In this document: positions 48,610 through 58,056 of the stretch, piece by piece
Numbering within the stretch: position 1 is the first letter of the stretch
How the letters are laid out: each line of letters opens with the position of its first letter
Assembly: GCF_947301925.1 (NCBI RefSeq)
Contig: NZ_CAMYUE010000001.1
Location: 1-64,000 of the forward strand
Length of the DNA stretch: 64,000 bases
Direction of reading: 5' to 3'
Source: an uncultured Ruminococcus sp.
GTDB taxonomy: Bacteria > Bacillota > Clostridia > Oscillospirales > Ruminococcaceae
Translations under genes and position numbers: made by a program
Notes under the pieces: model-generated
What the model saw: the letters and a program-made list of their open reading frames with translations, nothing else
Databases searched by the model: none
What the model was told of the DNA's origin: nothing

Positions 48610-49430
48610 GCGGCACATTTTACGTTATAGGAACGCCTATAGGCAACCTTGAGGACATAACTCTCCGTCAGCTTGATACACTTGCAGCCGTGGACTTCAT
48701 ATGTGCGGAGGATACCCGTGTTACCCTGAAGCTGCTGAACCGCTTCGACATAAAGAAGCCTCTTGTAAGCTTCCATGAGCACAGCTCAAAGGCGGACGCG
48801 CAGAAGATAATCGACAGGCTTATGGCAGGGGAGAACTGCGGCATAGTCACCGACGCAGGTATGCCCTGTATATCCGATCCCGGCGAGGTGCTTGTAAAAA
48901 TGTGTGCCGAAAGCGGCATCGACATAAAGGTCGTACCTGGGCCCAGTGCGGTAGTATCGGCAATTGCCGTGTCGGGACTCAGCACAAGGAGGTTCACATT
49001 TGAGGGCTTTCTGCCCGTACCGAAAAAAGAACGCATCCAGCGCCTTGAGAATCTCCGCGGCGAGACGGCGGTCATGGTATTCTATGAGGCTCCCCACAAG
49101 CTGAAGACCACACTGGCCGATCTGGCTGAGTTTTTCGGCGGCGACAGAAGGATATCCCTCTGCCGTGAGCTTACCAAGATACATGAGGAGGTGCTTCGCC
49201 TTACCCTTGCCGAGGCAGTTGAATACTACAGTATCAATGAGCCCAGAGGCGAGTTCGTGCTTGTCCTTGAGGGGGCAGCCGAGTGCGGCGGCGAGTCCGT
49301 CACCATAGATGACGCACTGGAGCAGGTCAGGAAGCTGATAGACATGGGAGAAAAGCCCACAGAGGCCTGCAAGGCCGTTGCGAAGGAGACTGGTTTCCGA
49401 AAGGGCGAGCTGTATTCAAGGCTTCAGTAA
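48606..49430 (+). CDS. rsmI: 16S rRNA (cytidine-1402-2'-O)-methyltransferase RsmI
   Basis: A 274-residue tetrapyrrole-methylase-fold enzyme with the RsmI motifs YVIGTPIGNLEDIT, CAEDTRVTLKLL, SFHEHS, DAGMPCISDPGEVLV and VVPGPSAVVSAIAVSGL. It methylates the ribose of C1402 in the ribosomal P site. It ends the long co-directional group that starts at TmcAL; a new promoter lies downstream. Confidence 0.96.
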   Translation: MSGTFYVIGTPIGNLEDITLRQLDTLAAVDFICAEDTRVTLKLLNRFDIKKPLVSFHEHSSKADAQKIIDRLMAGENCGIVTDAGMPCISDPGEVLVKMCAESGIDIKVVPGPSAVVSAIAVSGLSTRRFTFEGFLPVPKKERIQRLENLRGETAVMVFYEAPHKLKTTLADLAEFFGGDRRISLCRELTKIHEEVLRLTLAEAVEYYSINEPRGEFVLVLEGAAECGGESVTIDDALEQVRKLIDMGEKPTEACKAVAKETGFRKGELYSRLQ

Positions 49431-49483
49431 GCATACTATTTTATATTAAAAATGACAGAGAAGTGAAAATTAGCGAAAAAAGC

Positions 49484-49512
49484 TTGAAATCATAAAGAAT
49501 TTGTGATATAAT
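49484..49512 (+). promoter_or_regulatory. Sigma-A promoter of the PHP gene
   Basis: TTGAAA (49484-49489), 17-bp spacer, TATAAT (49507-49512); leader of about 115 bases containing a small TGCCGCAG/CTGCGGCG hairpin just before the PHP gene. Confidence 0.65.
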
Positions 49513-49633
49513 TATTAGCGTTATTATTGCTGATACACTAAATCTATGTATCCATGTTCAAAAAAGCGCCATATCAATACAATTATAAATATTCTGCCGC
49601 AGATGCGACACCTGCGGCGAAAGAAGGTTCTTT

Positions 49634-50470
49634 ATGATTTGCGATCTGCACTGTCACACCACGCTTTCCGACGGTTCACTGGGCATCGAGGATGTTATTG
49701 CTCAGGCGAAACGCATGAATATCGACTGGCTTTCGATAACCGATCACGATACCATGGCCTCCTTTTCAAGGGCTGATGTATTGGGCGAGCGCGCAGGAGT
49801 GAAGATACTCCACGGCGTAGAGCTTTCGGCATGGGATAAGGAAAGAAACAGCAAAGTGCATATACTTTGCTACGCACCGTCAAAGCCCAACAGACTTGAG
49901 GGGCTTTGCCTTAAATCCTGCGAGATAAGGAAGGAATGCTCCAAGGAGATGATCGAAAAGGTCATGGAAAAATTCCCCATCACACAGGAGAGCATACTAA
50001 AACGCACAACTGCCTCCAAGAGCATTTTCAAGCAGCATATAATGCGTGCTCTCATAGATTACGGCTATGCGCTGGAATTCTACGGAGACCTTGACCGTGA
50101 GCTGTTTAATCCCAAGAACGGCTCCTGCTATGTTGAGCGTGAGTACCCCGACGTAAACTTTGTAATTGACCTGATACATACGGCAAAGGGCGTGGCCGTC
50201 ATGGCTCACCCCGCACAGTACAACAATATCGAGCTCCTTGAGGAGCTGGCAGCCAAGGGAAAGATCGACGGCGTTGAGATAGGACATTTCTCAGCGGACG
50301 CCGAATGCCGCAAAAAGCTTGCAAAGATCGCCAAGAAATACGATCTTATCGAGACTGGCGGCTCCGACTTCCACGGACTTTACAACAAGGTCCCCACACA
50401 CCTCGGAAGCGAGACTACCACAAAGGAAAATCTCGACAGGATCCTGAAGCTTGCCGCAAGCATGAAATAA
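49634..50470 (+). CDS. PHP domain phosphoesterase
   Basis: A 278-residue PHP protein with the trinuclear-metal ligands DLHCHTTLSDGS, ITDHDTM, HGVELSAW, VMAHPAQY and GGSDFHG. The family includes RNase AM/YciV and other 3',5'-nucleotide phosphatases that clear short RNA or pAp; which one cannot be decided here. GAAGG lies upstream of the ATG. The DUF218 gene follows after nine bases, so they probably form an operon. Confidence 0.92.
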   Translation: MICDLHCHTTLSDGSLGIEDVIAQAKRMNIDWLSITDHDTMASFSRADVLGERAGVKILHGVELSAWDKERNSKVHILCYAPSKPNRLEGLCLKSCEIRKECSKEMIEKVMEKFPITQESILKRTTASKSIFKQHIMRALIDYGYALEFYGDLDRELFNPKNGSCYVEREYPDVNFVIDLIHTAKGVAVMAHPAQYNNIELLEELAAKGKIDGVEIGHFSADAECRKKLAKIAKKYDLIETGGSDFHGLYNKVPTHLGSETTTKENLDRILKLAASMK

Positions 50471-50479
50471 GAGGCGGAA

Positions 50480-51241
50480 ATGAGCATTAAGGTTATACCC
50501 TTTATATTGTTTCTGGGACTTTTCGTTCTCTTCGCCTCACCTATAGGCACAGGCATCATAAACCTGGGAAACGGTACGGGCATGGTCGTTTCGGCTCTGC
50601 TTATGCTTATCACCCTGTTCTGGGAAAGGTTTACGGGCTTTGTGGGAAGATGCTGGGAAAAGCTGCCGGGAAAGGTGGCCATCTGCGCCGCGGTGCTTAT
50701 TGCCGCAGTGAGCATAGTCCTTGCAGTGATGATAAGCGTATCCATGGCAAAAGAGGCCAATGACCCGCCAAAGGACGAGAATACCACTGTAGTGGTGCTT
50801 GGCTGCAAGGTCAAGGAAGGTCGTCCGAGCCTTATGCTCAGAAGAAGACTTGACGCTGCATACGGCTATCTCTCGGAGCATGAGAGCGTATGCGCCGTGG
50901 TCTCCGGCGGAAAGGGCAGCGATGAGAGCATCAGCGAGGCTCAGTGCATGAGGGATTATCTTGTGGGAAGGGGCATAGCTCCCGAGAGGATATTCATGGA
51001 GGATAAGTCCGTGAACACCGAGGAGAACCTCAGATTTTCCAAGAAGATCATCGAAAGCAACGGCCTCCCGCAGACCGTTACTCTCGTTACGGACAATTTC
51101 CACCAGTACCGCGCAGAGCTCATAGCTGAATCAAACGGCATAAAGGCATATAATATCTCGGGAAAGACCTCGTGGTATCTTCTCCCAACATACTGTGTAA
51201 GAGAGTGGTTCGGCGTCGTCTATTACAAGCTTTTCGGATAG
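50480..51241 (+). CDS. DUF218 (YdcF/SanA/ElyC-like) membrane protein
   Basis: A 253-residue protein with three N-terminal membrane helices (about 5-22, 30-48, 62-85) and an extracytoplasmic DUF218 domain: VVVLGCKVKEGRPSLMLRRR, VVSGGKGSDESISEA, EDKSVNTEENLRFSKKI and VTDNFHQYRAE. DUF218 proteins are linked to envelope integrity and lipid-carrier or polysaccharide metabolism in other bacteria, but their reaction is poorly defined. GAGGCGG precedes the ATG. Confidence 0.92.
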   Translation: MSIKVIPFILFLGLFVLFASPIGTGIINLGNGTGMVVSALLMLITLFWERFTGFVGRCWEKLPGKVAICAAVLIAAVSIVLAVMISVSMAKEANDPPKDENTTVVVLGCKVKEGRPSLMLRRRLDAAYGYLSEHESVCAVVSGGKGSDESISEAQCMRDYLVGRGIAPERIFMEDKSVNTEENLRFSKKIIESNGLPQTVTLVTDNFHQYRAELIAESNGIKAYNISGKTSWYLLPTYCVREWFGVVYYKLFG

Positions 51242-51252
51242 GAGCTGCTGTA

Positions 51253-51432
51253 ATGAAATGGGTCATCATGAACGTCCGAGACGGTATGTATGTGGTATCC
51301 CGCCGATTCTGTGTATATAACGTCCGTTTTGCAAGGCATTTCAGGACTGCCAAACTCGCTCAGGCATATATTGCGTCATCAGGGCTTGACAGAAGGACAT
51401 ACATCGCTGTGGAGCTTGATAATGAGACATGA
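51253..51432 (+). CDS. Small hypothetical protein (59 aa)
   Basis: A 59-residue reading frame, MKWVIMNVRDGMYVVSRRFC, ending in LDNET. GGAG lies eight bases upstream, overlapping the DUF218 stop codon. The product is basic and soluble, without cysteine pairs or a membrane helix. It could be a real coupled small gene or chance; no family recognised. Confidence 0.5.
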   Translation: MKWVIMNVRDGMYVVSRRFCVYNVRFARHFRTAKLAQAYIASSGLDRRTYIAVELDNET

Positions 51433-51490
51433 CAGACTGTTATTTTCATAATATATAATAGTATAAGATATTTGTAAAGGAATGGTTATT

Positions 51491-54019
51491 TTGAAGATAG
51501 GTTTTTCAACACTCGCTTGTCCCGAATGGTCGTGGACGGATATTTATTCCATGGCCAAGGACTTCAGGTTTGACGGAATTGAGATAAGGGGACTGGGAAA
51601 TGAGATATTCTCCGTCAAGGCTCAGCCCTTTACCGAGGCTCAGCTTCCCAACACTATTGCCAAGCTCCGTTCACTTGGTCTGGAGATACCCTGTCTTTCA
51701 TCAGGTGCCTGCCTTAAATTCAAGGACAAGTATCAGGAGGCAGAGGACGAGATAAAGGCATATGCACAGCTTGCAGGCAAGCTGGGTGCTTCCTATATAA
51801 GAATACTGGGCGACCTTGAGCCTGCCCCGGGCGGCGATGTTGACGATGATTATATCGTAGAAGCGCTCAAGAAGCTGGTTCCCATAGCCGAGGAGTATAA
51901 TGTAACTCTCCTTGTTGAGACAAACGGCGTATATTCCGATACTGCAAGGCTTGCAAAGCTCCTTGACAGCGTTAACAGCCGCAAGGTGGCTGCCCTTTGG
52001 GATATGCACCACCCCTACCGTTATAATAATGAAGCTCCCGAGACAACAGTTGCAAATCTCGGCGAGTACATCAAGTACATACAGGTCAAGGACAGCGTAA
52101 TGCGCGAGGACGGCACCGTTGAGTACCGTATCATGGGCACCGGCGATGTCCCCGTAAAGCAGATGATAGAGGCTCTTGACACTATCAACTACAACGGCTA
52201 TATCTCCCTTGAATGGGTAAAGCGCTGGGCGCGTGACCTCAGCGACGCAGGTATCGTTATACCTCAGTTCGCAGAGTACATGGCTCCCTACAAGAAGTCC
52301 CACAAGCACCCTCTCCAGACCAATATGAGAGGTGACGGTCAGTATCCCTGGCCAAAGGAGCGTATACTCAACTATACATTCCCCGACATACTCGACCGTA
52401 TCTGTGAGCAGTTCCCCAATCAGTACGCATTCCGCTACACTGAGCTTGACTATACAAGAACATACCCCGAGTTCCGCGACGACGTTGATACCTTTGCACG
52501 TTCGCTCCTTGCAATGGGCGTTAAGAAGGGCGATCACGTTGCTATCTGGGCTACAAACGTTCCTCAGTGGTATATCACATTCTGGGCTACCACAAAGATC
52601 GGCGCAGTTCTGGTCACCATGAACACAGAATACCGTATCCACGAGGCTGAGTATCTGCTGAGACAGTCCGATACCATGACTCTCGTAATGATAGACGGTA
52701 TCAAGAACATCAACTATGTAGATATCATCAAGGAGCTCTGCCCCGAGCTGGAGACCTGCGAGGCAGGAAAGCTCAATTCCGCAAGACTTCCTTACCTGAA
52801 GAACGTCATCACCGTTGACTCAAAGAACAACGGCTGTTTTACCTGGGAAGAGGCAGTTGCCCTTTCAAAGAACGTTCCCTACAGCGAGGTTGAGCGCGTA
52901 AGAAAGACCATTGATATCCACGATGTTGCAAATATGCAGTACACCTCGGGAACCACAGGCTTCCCCAAGGGCGTAATGCTTACACATTATAATGTAGTAA
53001 ACAACGGAAAGGCTATCGGAGACTGCATGGACCTCTCCACAGCTGACCGCATGATGATACAGGTGCCTATGTTCCACTGCTTCGGCATGGTTCTGGCAAT
53101 GACGGCTTCCATGACTCACGGTACGACAATGTCTCCAATAACACGTTTCTCACCGAGGAAGGGACTGGCTTGTATCAACAAGGAGAAGATAACCTGCTTC
53201 CACGGAGTTCCTACCATGTTCATTGCTATGCTGGGACACGAAGACTTCCCCAAGACCGACTTCTCACACATGAGAACAGGTATCATGGCGGGCTCTCCCT
53301 GTCCTATAAAGACAATGGAGGAAGTTGTCGAGAAGATGCACATGAGCGAGATCTGTATAACCTACGGTCAGACCGAGGCTTCTCCCGCAACGACCATGAG
53401 CAAGACCACAGATACTCTCGAACAGCGTGTAAATACAGTCGGCGGCCCGATATTCGGTGTAGAGTGCCGTATCGTAGACCCCGAGACCAATCAGGAAGTG
53501 CCCGACGACGTAGACGGCGAGTTCGTGGCAAGAGGCTACAACATCATGAAGGGTTACTACAAGATGCCCGAGGCAACAGCTGCCGCTATAGACAGCGAGG
53601 GCTGGCTCCATACGGGAGACCTTGCAAGACGCCGCTCCGAGGACGGATACTTCAAGATCACAGGCCGTATCAAGGATATGATAATCCGCGGCGGTGAGAA
53701 TATCTACCCCAAGGAGATAGAGGACTTCCTCTATACCTATCCCAAGGTAAAGGACGTTCAGGTAATAGGCGTTCCCGATGAGGACTACGGCGAGGAGATA
53801 ATGGCCTGCATAGTTCTCCAGGACGGCGAGACAGCTACCGAGCAGGAGATAAAGGACTTCTGCCTTGCAAGAATGGCAAAGCACAAGTGCCCGAGATACG
53901 TTGATTTTGTAGACGGATTCCCCATGAATGCCGCAGGAAAGATACTCAAATACAAGATGAGGGAGCAGGCAGTTGAAAAGCTGAAGCTCCACAAGGCTGA
54001 CAGTATCGTTACCGCATAA
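51491..54019 (+). CDS. Fusion of TIM-barrel sugar isomerase domain and acyl-CoA synthetase
   Basis: I favour TTG 51491 (842 residues, MKIGFSTLACPEW), nine bases after AAAGGA; ATG 51482 directly abuts that site. Residues 1 to about 265 form a xylose-isomerase-like/AP-endonuclease-2 TIM barrel (FDGIEIRG, VETNGVYSD, WDMHHPY, IQVKDS, ISLEW). Residues about 290-840 are an AMP-forming acyl-CoA synthetase: YTSGTTGFPKGVMLTHYN (A3), YGQTEASPATT, GWLHTGDLARR and the C-terminal NAAGKILKYKMRE with the catalytic Lys. One half resembles sugar or inositol catabolism, the other fatty or aromatic acid activation. The combined role is unknown. The gene follows the small ORF and has a TATAAT upstream (51454-51459). 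Confidence 0.93.
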   Translation: MKIGFSTLACPEWSWTDIYSMAKDFRFDGIEIRGLGNEIFSVKAQPFTEAQLPNTIAKLRSLGLEIPCLSSGACLKFKDKYQEAEDEIKAYAQLAGKLGASYIRILGDLEPAPGGDVDDDYIVEALKKLVPIAEEYNVTLLVETNGVYSDTARLAKLLDSVNSRKVAALWDMHHPYRYNNEAPETTVANLGEYIKYIQVKDSVMREDGTVEYRIMGTGDVPVKQMIEALDTINYNGYISLEWVKRWARDLSDAGIVIPQFAEYMAPYKKSHKHPLQTNMRGDGQYPWPKERILNYTFPDILDRICEQFPNQYAFRYTELDYTRTYPEFRDDVDTFARSLLAMGVKKGDHVAIWATNVPQWYITFWATTKIGAVLVTMNTEYRIHEAEYLLRQSDTMTLVMIDGIKNINYVDIIKELCPELETCEAGKLNSARLPYLKNVITVDSKNNGCFTWEEAVALSKNVPYSEVERVRKTIDIHDVANMQYTSGTTGFPKGVMLTHYNVVNNGKAIGDCMDLSTADRMMIQVPMFHCFGMVLAMTASMTHGTTMSPITRFSPRKGLACINKEKITCFHGVPTMFIAMLGHEDFPKTDFSHMRTGIMAGSPCPIKTMEEVVEKMHMSEICITYGQTEASPATTMSKTTDTLEQRVNTVGGPIFGVECRIVDPETNQEVPDDVDGEFVARGYNIMKGYYKMPEATAAAIDSEGWLHTGDLARRRSEDGYFKITGRIKDMIIRGGENIYPKEIEDFLYTYPKVKDVQVIGVPDEDYGEEIMACIVLQDGETATEQEIKDFCLARMAKHKCPRYVDFVDGFPMNAAGKILKYKMREQAVEKLKLHKADSIVTA

Positions 54020-54095
54020 AAACAGGCCCGTACAGATGTACGGGCTTTTCTTTTTCGGGAAAGATAACAATAAGGTTAAGATTTCTCCTGTGCTG

Positions 54096-54136
54096 TTGCT
54101 TTTCAACATAACATATGTTATAATAGTCATATGTTA
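54096..54136 (+). promoter_or_regulatory. Promoter and repeated operator of the papain-family gene
   Basis: TTGCTT (54096-54101), 17-bp spacer, TATAAT (54119-54124). The -10 box is flanked by two copies of CATATGTTA (54112-54120 and 54128-54136); the first is part of a perfect 12-base palindrome TAACATATGTTA (54109-54120). This suggests repression by an unknown factor. Confidence 0.6.
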
Positions 54137-54153
54137 CAGAAAGGAGATACATA

Positions 54154-57100
54154 ATGTATAAGCTTTCAAGCAGATTGTTGGCTGCTGTATCCGCAGCGGT
54201 CATTTCGGCTTCGGCCGTACCTTCGGCAGTTTTTGCCGAAGCAGATATACATGATATTTTCAGCAGCAGCAAGGGAGCGGCCGTTTCTTCGCAGACAGGC
54301 TGCGTTTCAATGCCCGTCCTGAAAAGAGCGGGAAACGGCGATGACATGGCAATGACGCCGTCTGTTGCATATAATCCCATAAGCAGCGGCGTAAGGGAAG
54401 GAGAGGGATCGTCTCTGCCCTCTGCCTTTGATATGCGCGGCGTCTACGGCAGCTCGACCGTAAAGGATCAGGATGTTTACGGCACCTGCTGGGCTCACGC
54501 TGCCATCGAGAGCGCTCAGTCCAGCCTGATAGAGTCCGAGCCGGATATCGACCTTTCTGAGCTCCATACAGCATATTACACCTATTACGGCGAAGATCAG
54601 ATAAAGCTTTTCAGCAAATGGACTCCCGAGGAGATAATAGATGAGGGCGGCTCTTCAAATATGGTGTCAAACCTCTGGTCACAGTGGATAGGACCCGTGA
54701 CCGAGAGCGTGCTGCCCTATAACGCACTGGACGTTCTGAAGGACAGCGCCGGCTTGACCAATATACGCAACCGTGCGGATTATCACATGAGAAACGCCTA
54801 CAGCTTTTCGTTTGACAAGGAGAGGAGCAACTTCGACCAGATCAATGATGTTATCAAGGCTTTCTTATACAATGGTGAGTCTGTTGACGTTTCCTATATG
54901 TCAAACAGGTCTCTCAACTGGTCGTCTCAGTATAAAAGCTCCTATTCAAAAAGAAAACCGCGATTCGCCAATCATGCGGTGACCATAGTGGGCTGGGACG
55001 ACAGCTTCCCTGCGGCGCATTTCAAGGAGACTCCCGAGGGGGACGGCGCATGGCTCTGCAAGAACAGCTGGGGCACAAATGAAGCAGACAACGGCTACTT
55101 CTGGATATCCTACTATGACAGGACCCTGTCAGATTTTGCGGTATTCGAGCTGGAAAACGCCGATGAGCACGAGAAGATATACCAGTACGATTCAATGATA
55201 CCCATACAGACTCTTTCGGCGTATGACAGCGCGGAAGAGAACGGTCCATCATATATGGCCGAGGTATTCACGGCTGAAGAGCCTTCTCAGATAAGCGCCA
55301 TAGGAACATATATCTACACTCCCATGACGGAGTACGAGATAACCGTATACACAGGTCTTACCGATCCGAATGATCCGTCATCGGGAACTCCTTCCTCTGT
55401 CACAAAGGGCGTATGCAACATGACGGGATTCTTCACCCTTGATCTTGACTCGCCCGTGGTCATCAGCGACGCCTGCGATTTCAGCGTTGTCGTAAAGCTC
55501 TACTGCTCGTATTACCCGTTTGTTCTGCCCGTTGAGAGCAGTCTCTACGTCGAGGACAGTACAGGCAGAAAGACCAATCTCAGCTCCATGTGTTCAGAGG
55601 AGCAGATAAGGCTCAATACGGAATACGGTCAGAGCTTCTACAGCATTGACGGCGAGACATGGAACGATACGCTTGAACATCCTATAGTATATACCGACGA
55701 GGAGGAGCAGAGCCTTCTTGATTCCTTTATATATCAGCTCTACGACGGCCTTGAGCCCGAAGATACCGAGCTCCTTCAGGACGCGGAGGAGAGCGAGGGC
55801 TACTACACAAGGCTGTTTGCCAAGGGCGATATAAAGAGCACCTTCGGCAACTTCACCCTGAAGGTCTACAGCGATCCCATCGGAAAGGTAAGCTTCTCAC
55901 ATCCTGCGGGCATGGTCCGCGCAGATGAGAAGGTGAGCCTGTCTGCGGGATTTGACGGTGCGGATATATACTACCGTACACAGGACAGCGAGGAGTACAG
56001 GCTCTATGACGGTCCATTCGCGGTCACTGAGGATATGAAGGTATCGGCCTATGCCGACCTCGGTGAAAGCCTTGCAGGCAGTGTGGACGGGGAGAGACTC
56101 AATGCAGTATCAACAAGAAGCTTTAAAGCCCACAGACCTGTCATGAACTGGATAGGCTACAAGGGCGATGAGGATACTACCAGAGATAAAATGAAATATG
56201 CCGAGAGGATATCCGATACGGAATTCTCAGTGGAGCTGCCGTCCCATACTGAAAAGCTGTCGCTGTGCTGCGGCTCCGAATACGGCATAAATCTGGACGA
56301 CGTCTATTACGGCGGCGGAGAGTGGATAAGGAACATACCCCTTGAATACGGAATGAACGATATCACCCTGACTCTTACGGGAGCAGGTCTCCCCGATACT
56401 GTGGTGACTCTCCATGCCAACAGAGTGATGATAGGCTTTGATCTTGAAAAGGAGATCATAGAATTCAGCTATGTGGACAGGATAACTGCTCCCGACGGAA
56501 CAGAGCTCCACGCGCTGGACAGTATAGGAAAGTATGCAGGACAGGATCTGACCATATACAAGGACGGCAAGGAGAAGAAGATACACCTGAACGAAAGGCC
56601 TGTTATACCTCCGCTGGAGCTTGATTACAAAAACGAGCTCCTGGGTCCTGTGACCAAGGAGCTGGCAGAGCGTCTGATGATACGAAACGATCTCAACGGA
56701 GACGGTGAATTCAGACTGTCATCGCCCAGGATAATGTCAGGCGACTTCTTCTACGGGCTTGATATGCTACAATATTACATATGTGTACTGCCGGGAGAGA
56801 GCATAACCCTTGCCACAAAGGCGGACGGCGAGTACATGATGAGCGAGCCCGTGACCTACACCATGCCCGAGGCTCCCGTTGATATCCCCGATATAACACA
56901 GTTCCGTACTACTAAAGAAGACGTTGTTACCATTGAGGATACATGGAAGTACGAGGTGGCAGAGAAAAGATATTTCCCCTCGGGCATTTTTGAGGAGGAA
57001 GGCAAGGAATACGGCTACGATGACAACGATAAGTTCACAGAGCTCCTGCGTAAGCGCTACGGAGCAGACGACGTCGACATCGAAAGCCTTTATTCAGCTA

Positions 57101-57423
57101 ACTTCAAACCCTTCGACACCCTTGAGCCCGGAAAGAACTATCTCCTGAGATATGCCGCAGGCTCAGATCATTTCGCTTCGAGAACGATACTGTTCACGCC
57201 TTACCGTGACGGCGACGTCAACGGAGACGGCGTTGTGAACGCGGTGGACGCCTCACAGGTGCTGGCACATTATGCGGCGGTATCCTCCGGCAGGGAGCCT
57301 TTGCTGGGCGCATATGCCGAGTCGGTGGGCGATATGAACAAGAGCGGCCAGACCGACGCAGTGGACGCTTCACAGATACTGCTGTACTATGCAATGAGCT
57401 CTGTAACACCATCGGCTGACTGA
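54154..57423 (+). CDS. Dockerin-tagged papain-family (C1A) protease with lectin-like domain
   Basis: A 1089-residue secreted protein. Signal peptide to about residue 29; short pro-region; papain-like peptidase (about 88-345) with Gln106 in KDQDVYG, Cys112 in GTCWAHAA, His274 in FANHAVTIVGWDD and Asn304 in CKNSWGTN; a lectin-like C1-associated domain (about 350-480); a chitobiase-like beta repeat near 590-650 (DGADIYYRT); long beta-rich regions; and a C-terminal dockerin (about 1018-1085, GDVNGDGVVNAVDASQVL and GDMNKSGQTDAVDASQIL). All four catalytic positions are kept. It probably attaches to a cohesin-bearing surface structure and processes or degrades proteins there. AAAGGAG precedes the ATG. 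Confidence 0.93.
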   Translation: MYKLSSRLLAAVSAAVISASAVPSAVFAEADIHDIFSSSKGAAVSSQTGCVSMPVLKRAGNGDDMAMTPSVAYNPISSGVREGEGSSLPSAFDMRGVYGSSTVKDQDVYGTCWAHAAIESAQSSLIESEPDIDLSELHTAYYTYYGEDQIKLFSKWTPEEIIDEGGSSNMVSNLWSQWIGPVTESVLPYNALDVLKDSAGLTNIRNRADYHMRNAYSFSFDKERSNFDQINDVIKAFLYNGESVDVSYMSNRSLNWSSQYKSSYSKRKPRFANHAVTIVGWDDSFPAAHFKETPEGDGAWLCKNSWGTNEADNGYFWISYYDRTLSDFAVFELENADEHEKIYQYDSMIPIQTLSAYDSAEENGPSYMAEVFTAEEPSQISAIGTYIYTPMTEYEITVYTGLTDPNDPSSGTPSSVTKGVCNMTGFFTLDLDSPVVISDACDFSVVVKLYCSYYPFVLPVESSLYVEDSTGRKTNLSSMCSEEQIRLNTEYGQSFYSIDGETWNDTLEHPIVYTDEEEQSLLDSFIYQLYDGLEPEDTELLQDAEESEGYYTRLFAKGDIKSTFGNFTLKVYSDPIGKVSFSHPAGMVRADEKVSLSAGFDGADIYYRTQDSEEYRLYDGPFAVTEDMKVSAYADLGESLAGSVDGERLNAVSTRSFKAHRPVMNWIGYKGDEDTTRDKMKYAERISDTEFSVELPSHTEKLSLCCGSEYGINLDDVYYGGGEWIRNIPLEYGMNDITLTLTGAGLPDTVVTLHANRVMIGFDLEKEIIEFSYVDRITAPDGTELHALDSIGKYAGQDLTIYKDGKEKKIHLNERPVIPPLELDYKNELLGPVTKELAERLMIRNDLNGDGEFRLSSPRIMSGDFFYGLDMLQYYICVLPGESITLATKADGEYMMSEPVTYTMPEAPVDIPDITQFRTTKEDVVTIEDTWKYEVAEKRYFPSGIFEEEGKEYGYDDNDKFTELLRKRYGADDVDIESLYSANFKPFDTLEPGKNYLLRYAAGSDHFASRTILFTPYRDGDVNGDGVVNAVDASQVLAHYAAVSSGREPLLGAYAESVGDMNKSGQTDAVDASQILLYYAMSSVTPSAD

Positions 57424-57649
57424 GCATAAAGAATCGTACAAAAAGTTGCACAGAAGTTGGCTGATATTTTGTATCTCTTAGGCAATAGGCATAAAAGAGA
57501 CTATGGGAACATATGTAAGAAACGTCAAAATGCTTTTACCGTTTTGTAACTTTTGAGCGATAAAGGATTGATTTATGTTATTATTGCTAAAAAAATAGTG
57601 TTGAAAGTGTACGTTGCGCCTAAAAATGATTAAAGAACGATACAAAATA

Positions 57650-57678
57650 TTGACTTTGACCGCAAAATACGGTATATT
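57650..57678 (+). promoter_or_regulatory. Sigma-A promoter of the leader RNA
   Basis: TTGACT (57650-57655), 17-bp spacer, TATATT (57673-57678). The spacer holds a small ACCG/CGGT repeat. The predicted transcript starts near 57685 and reaches the transporter start after about 395 bases. Confidence 0.65.
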
Positions 57679-57707
57679 TGTAAATGCAAAAGCAATTGTT
57701 GCACAAT

Positions 57708-57850
57708 GCTGAATGTACGGAACGCCGACGATATGACGGTCGGGAGCGGGATGACTTCAGTATGTGATATCGGATCGGACTGAAATGTCAGGGCTTTTCT
57801 GACGGGGAGCACGGAGTACATTCGTGAGCCTGCGCCGCTCGGGCAGGGAG
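57708..57850 (+). ncRNA. Candidate structured leader RNA (branched)
   Basis: A closing 8-bp stem GAATGTAC (57711-57718) / GTACATTC (57816-57823) encloses three hairpins: CCGAC/GTCGG (57725-57743), TTCAGT/ACTGAA (57756-57784) and GTCAG/CTGAC (57787-57803). A further hairpin CCTGC/GCAGG (57829-57847) follows. I recognise no known riboswitch or housekeeping RNA. It may be a cis-regulatory leader of the ABC transporter or a separate small RNA. Pairing was found by eye; covariation is untested. Confidence 0.5.
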
Positions 57851-58030
57851 GTCGGAAAAGATATAAAATGCGATTGCAGAGCACATAAAGAAAACTAAAG
57901 ACACAAGTCTAGGTTATAGCTTCAAAGAACAGAAGCAAGGGAAGGCATAACGGTTGCAGGACGTCAGCGGTGAGCACAATCATCGGACAGAAAAAAGCCG
58001 CGATGTTGCCCGCACATTAATAATTCACGA

Positions 58031-58056
58031 ATATAATACACAAGGATGTATTATAT
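58031..58056 (+). promoter_or_regulatory. Inverted repeat overlapping a -10 box before the ABC transporter
   Basis: Perfect 10-bp arms ATATAATACA (58031-58040) and TGTATTATAT (58047-58056), 6-base centre. TATAAT (58032-58037) is inside it, with TTGCCC 20 bases upstream as a poor -35. It could be an operator or an mRNA hairpin just before AAGGAGG. Confidence 0.6.
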
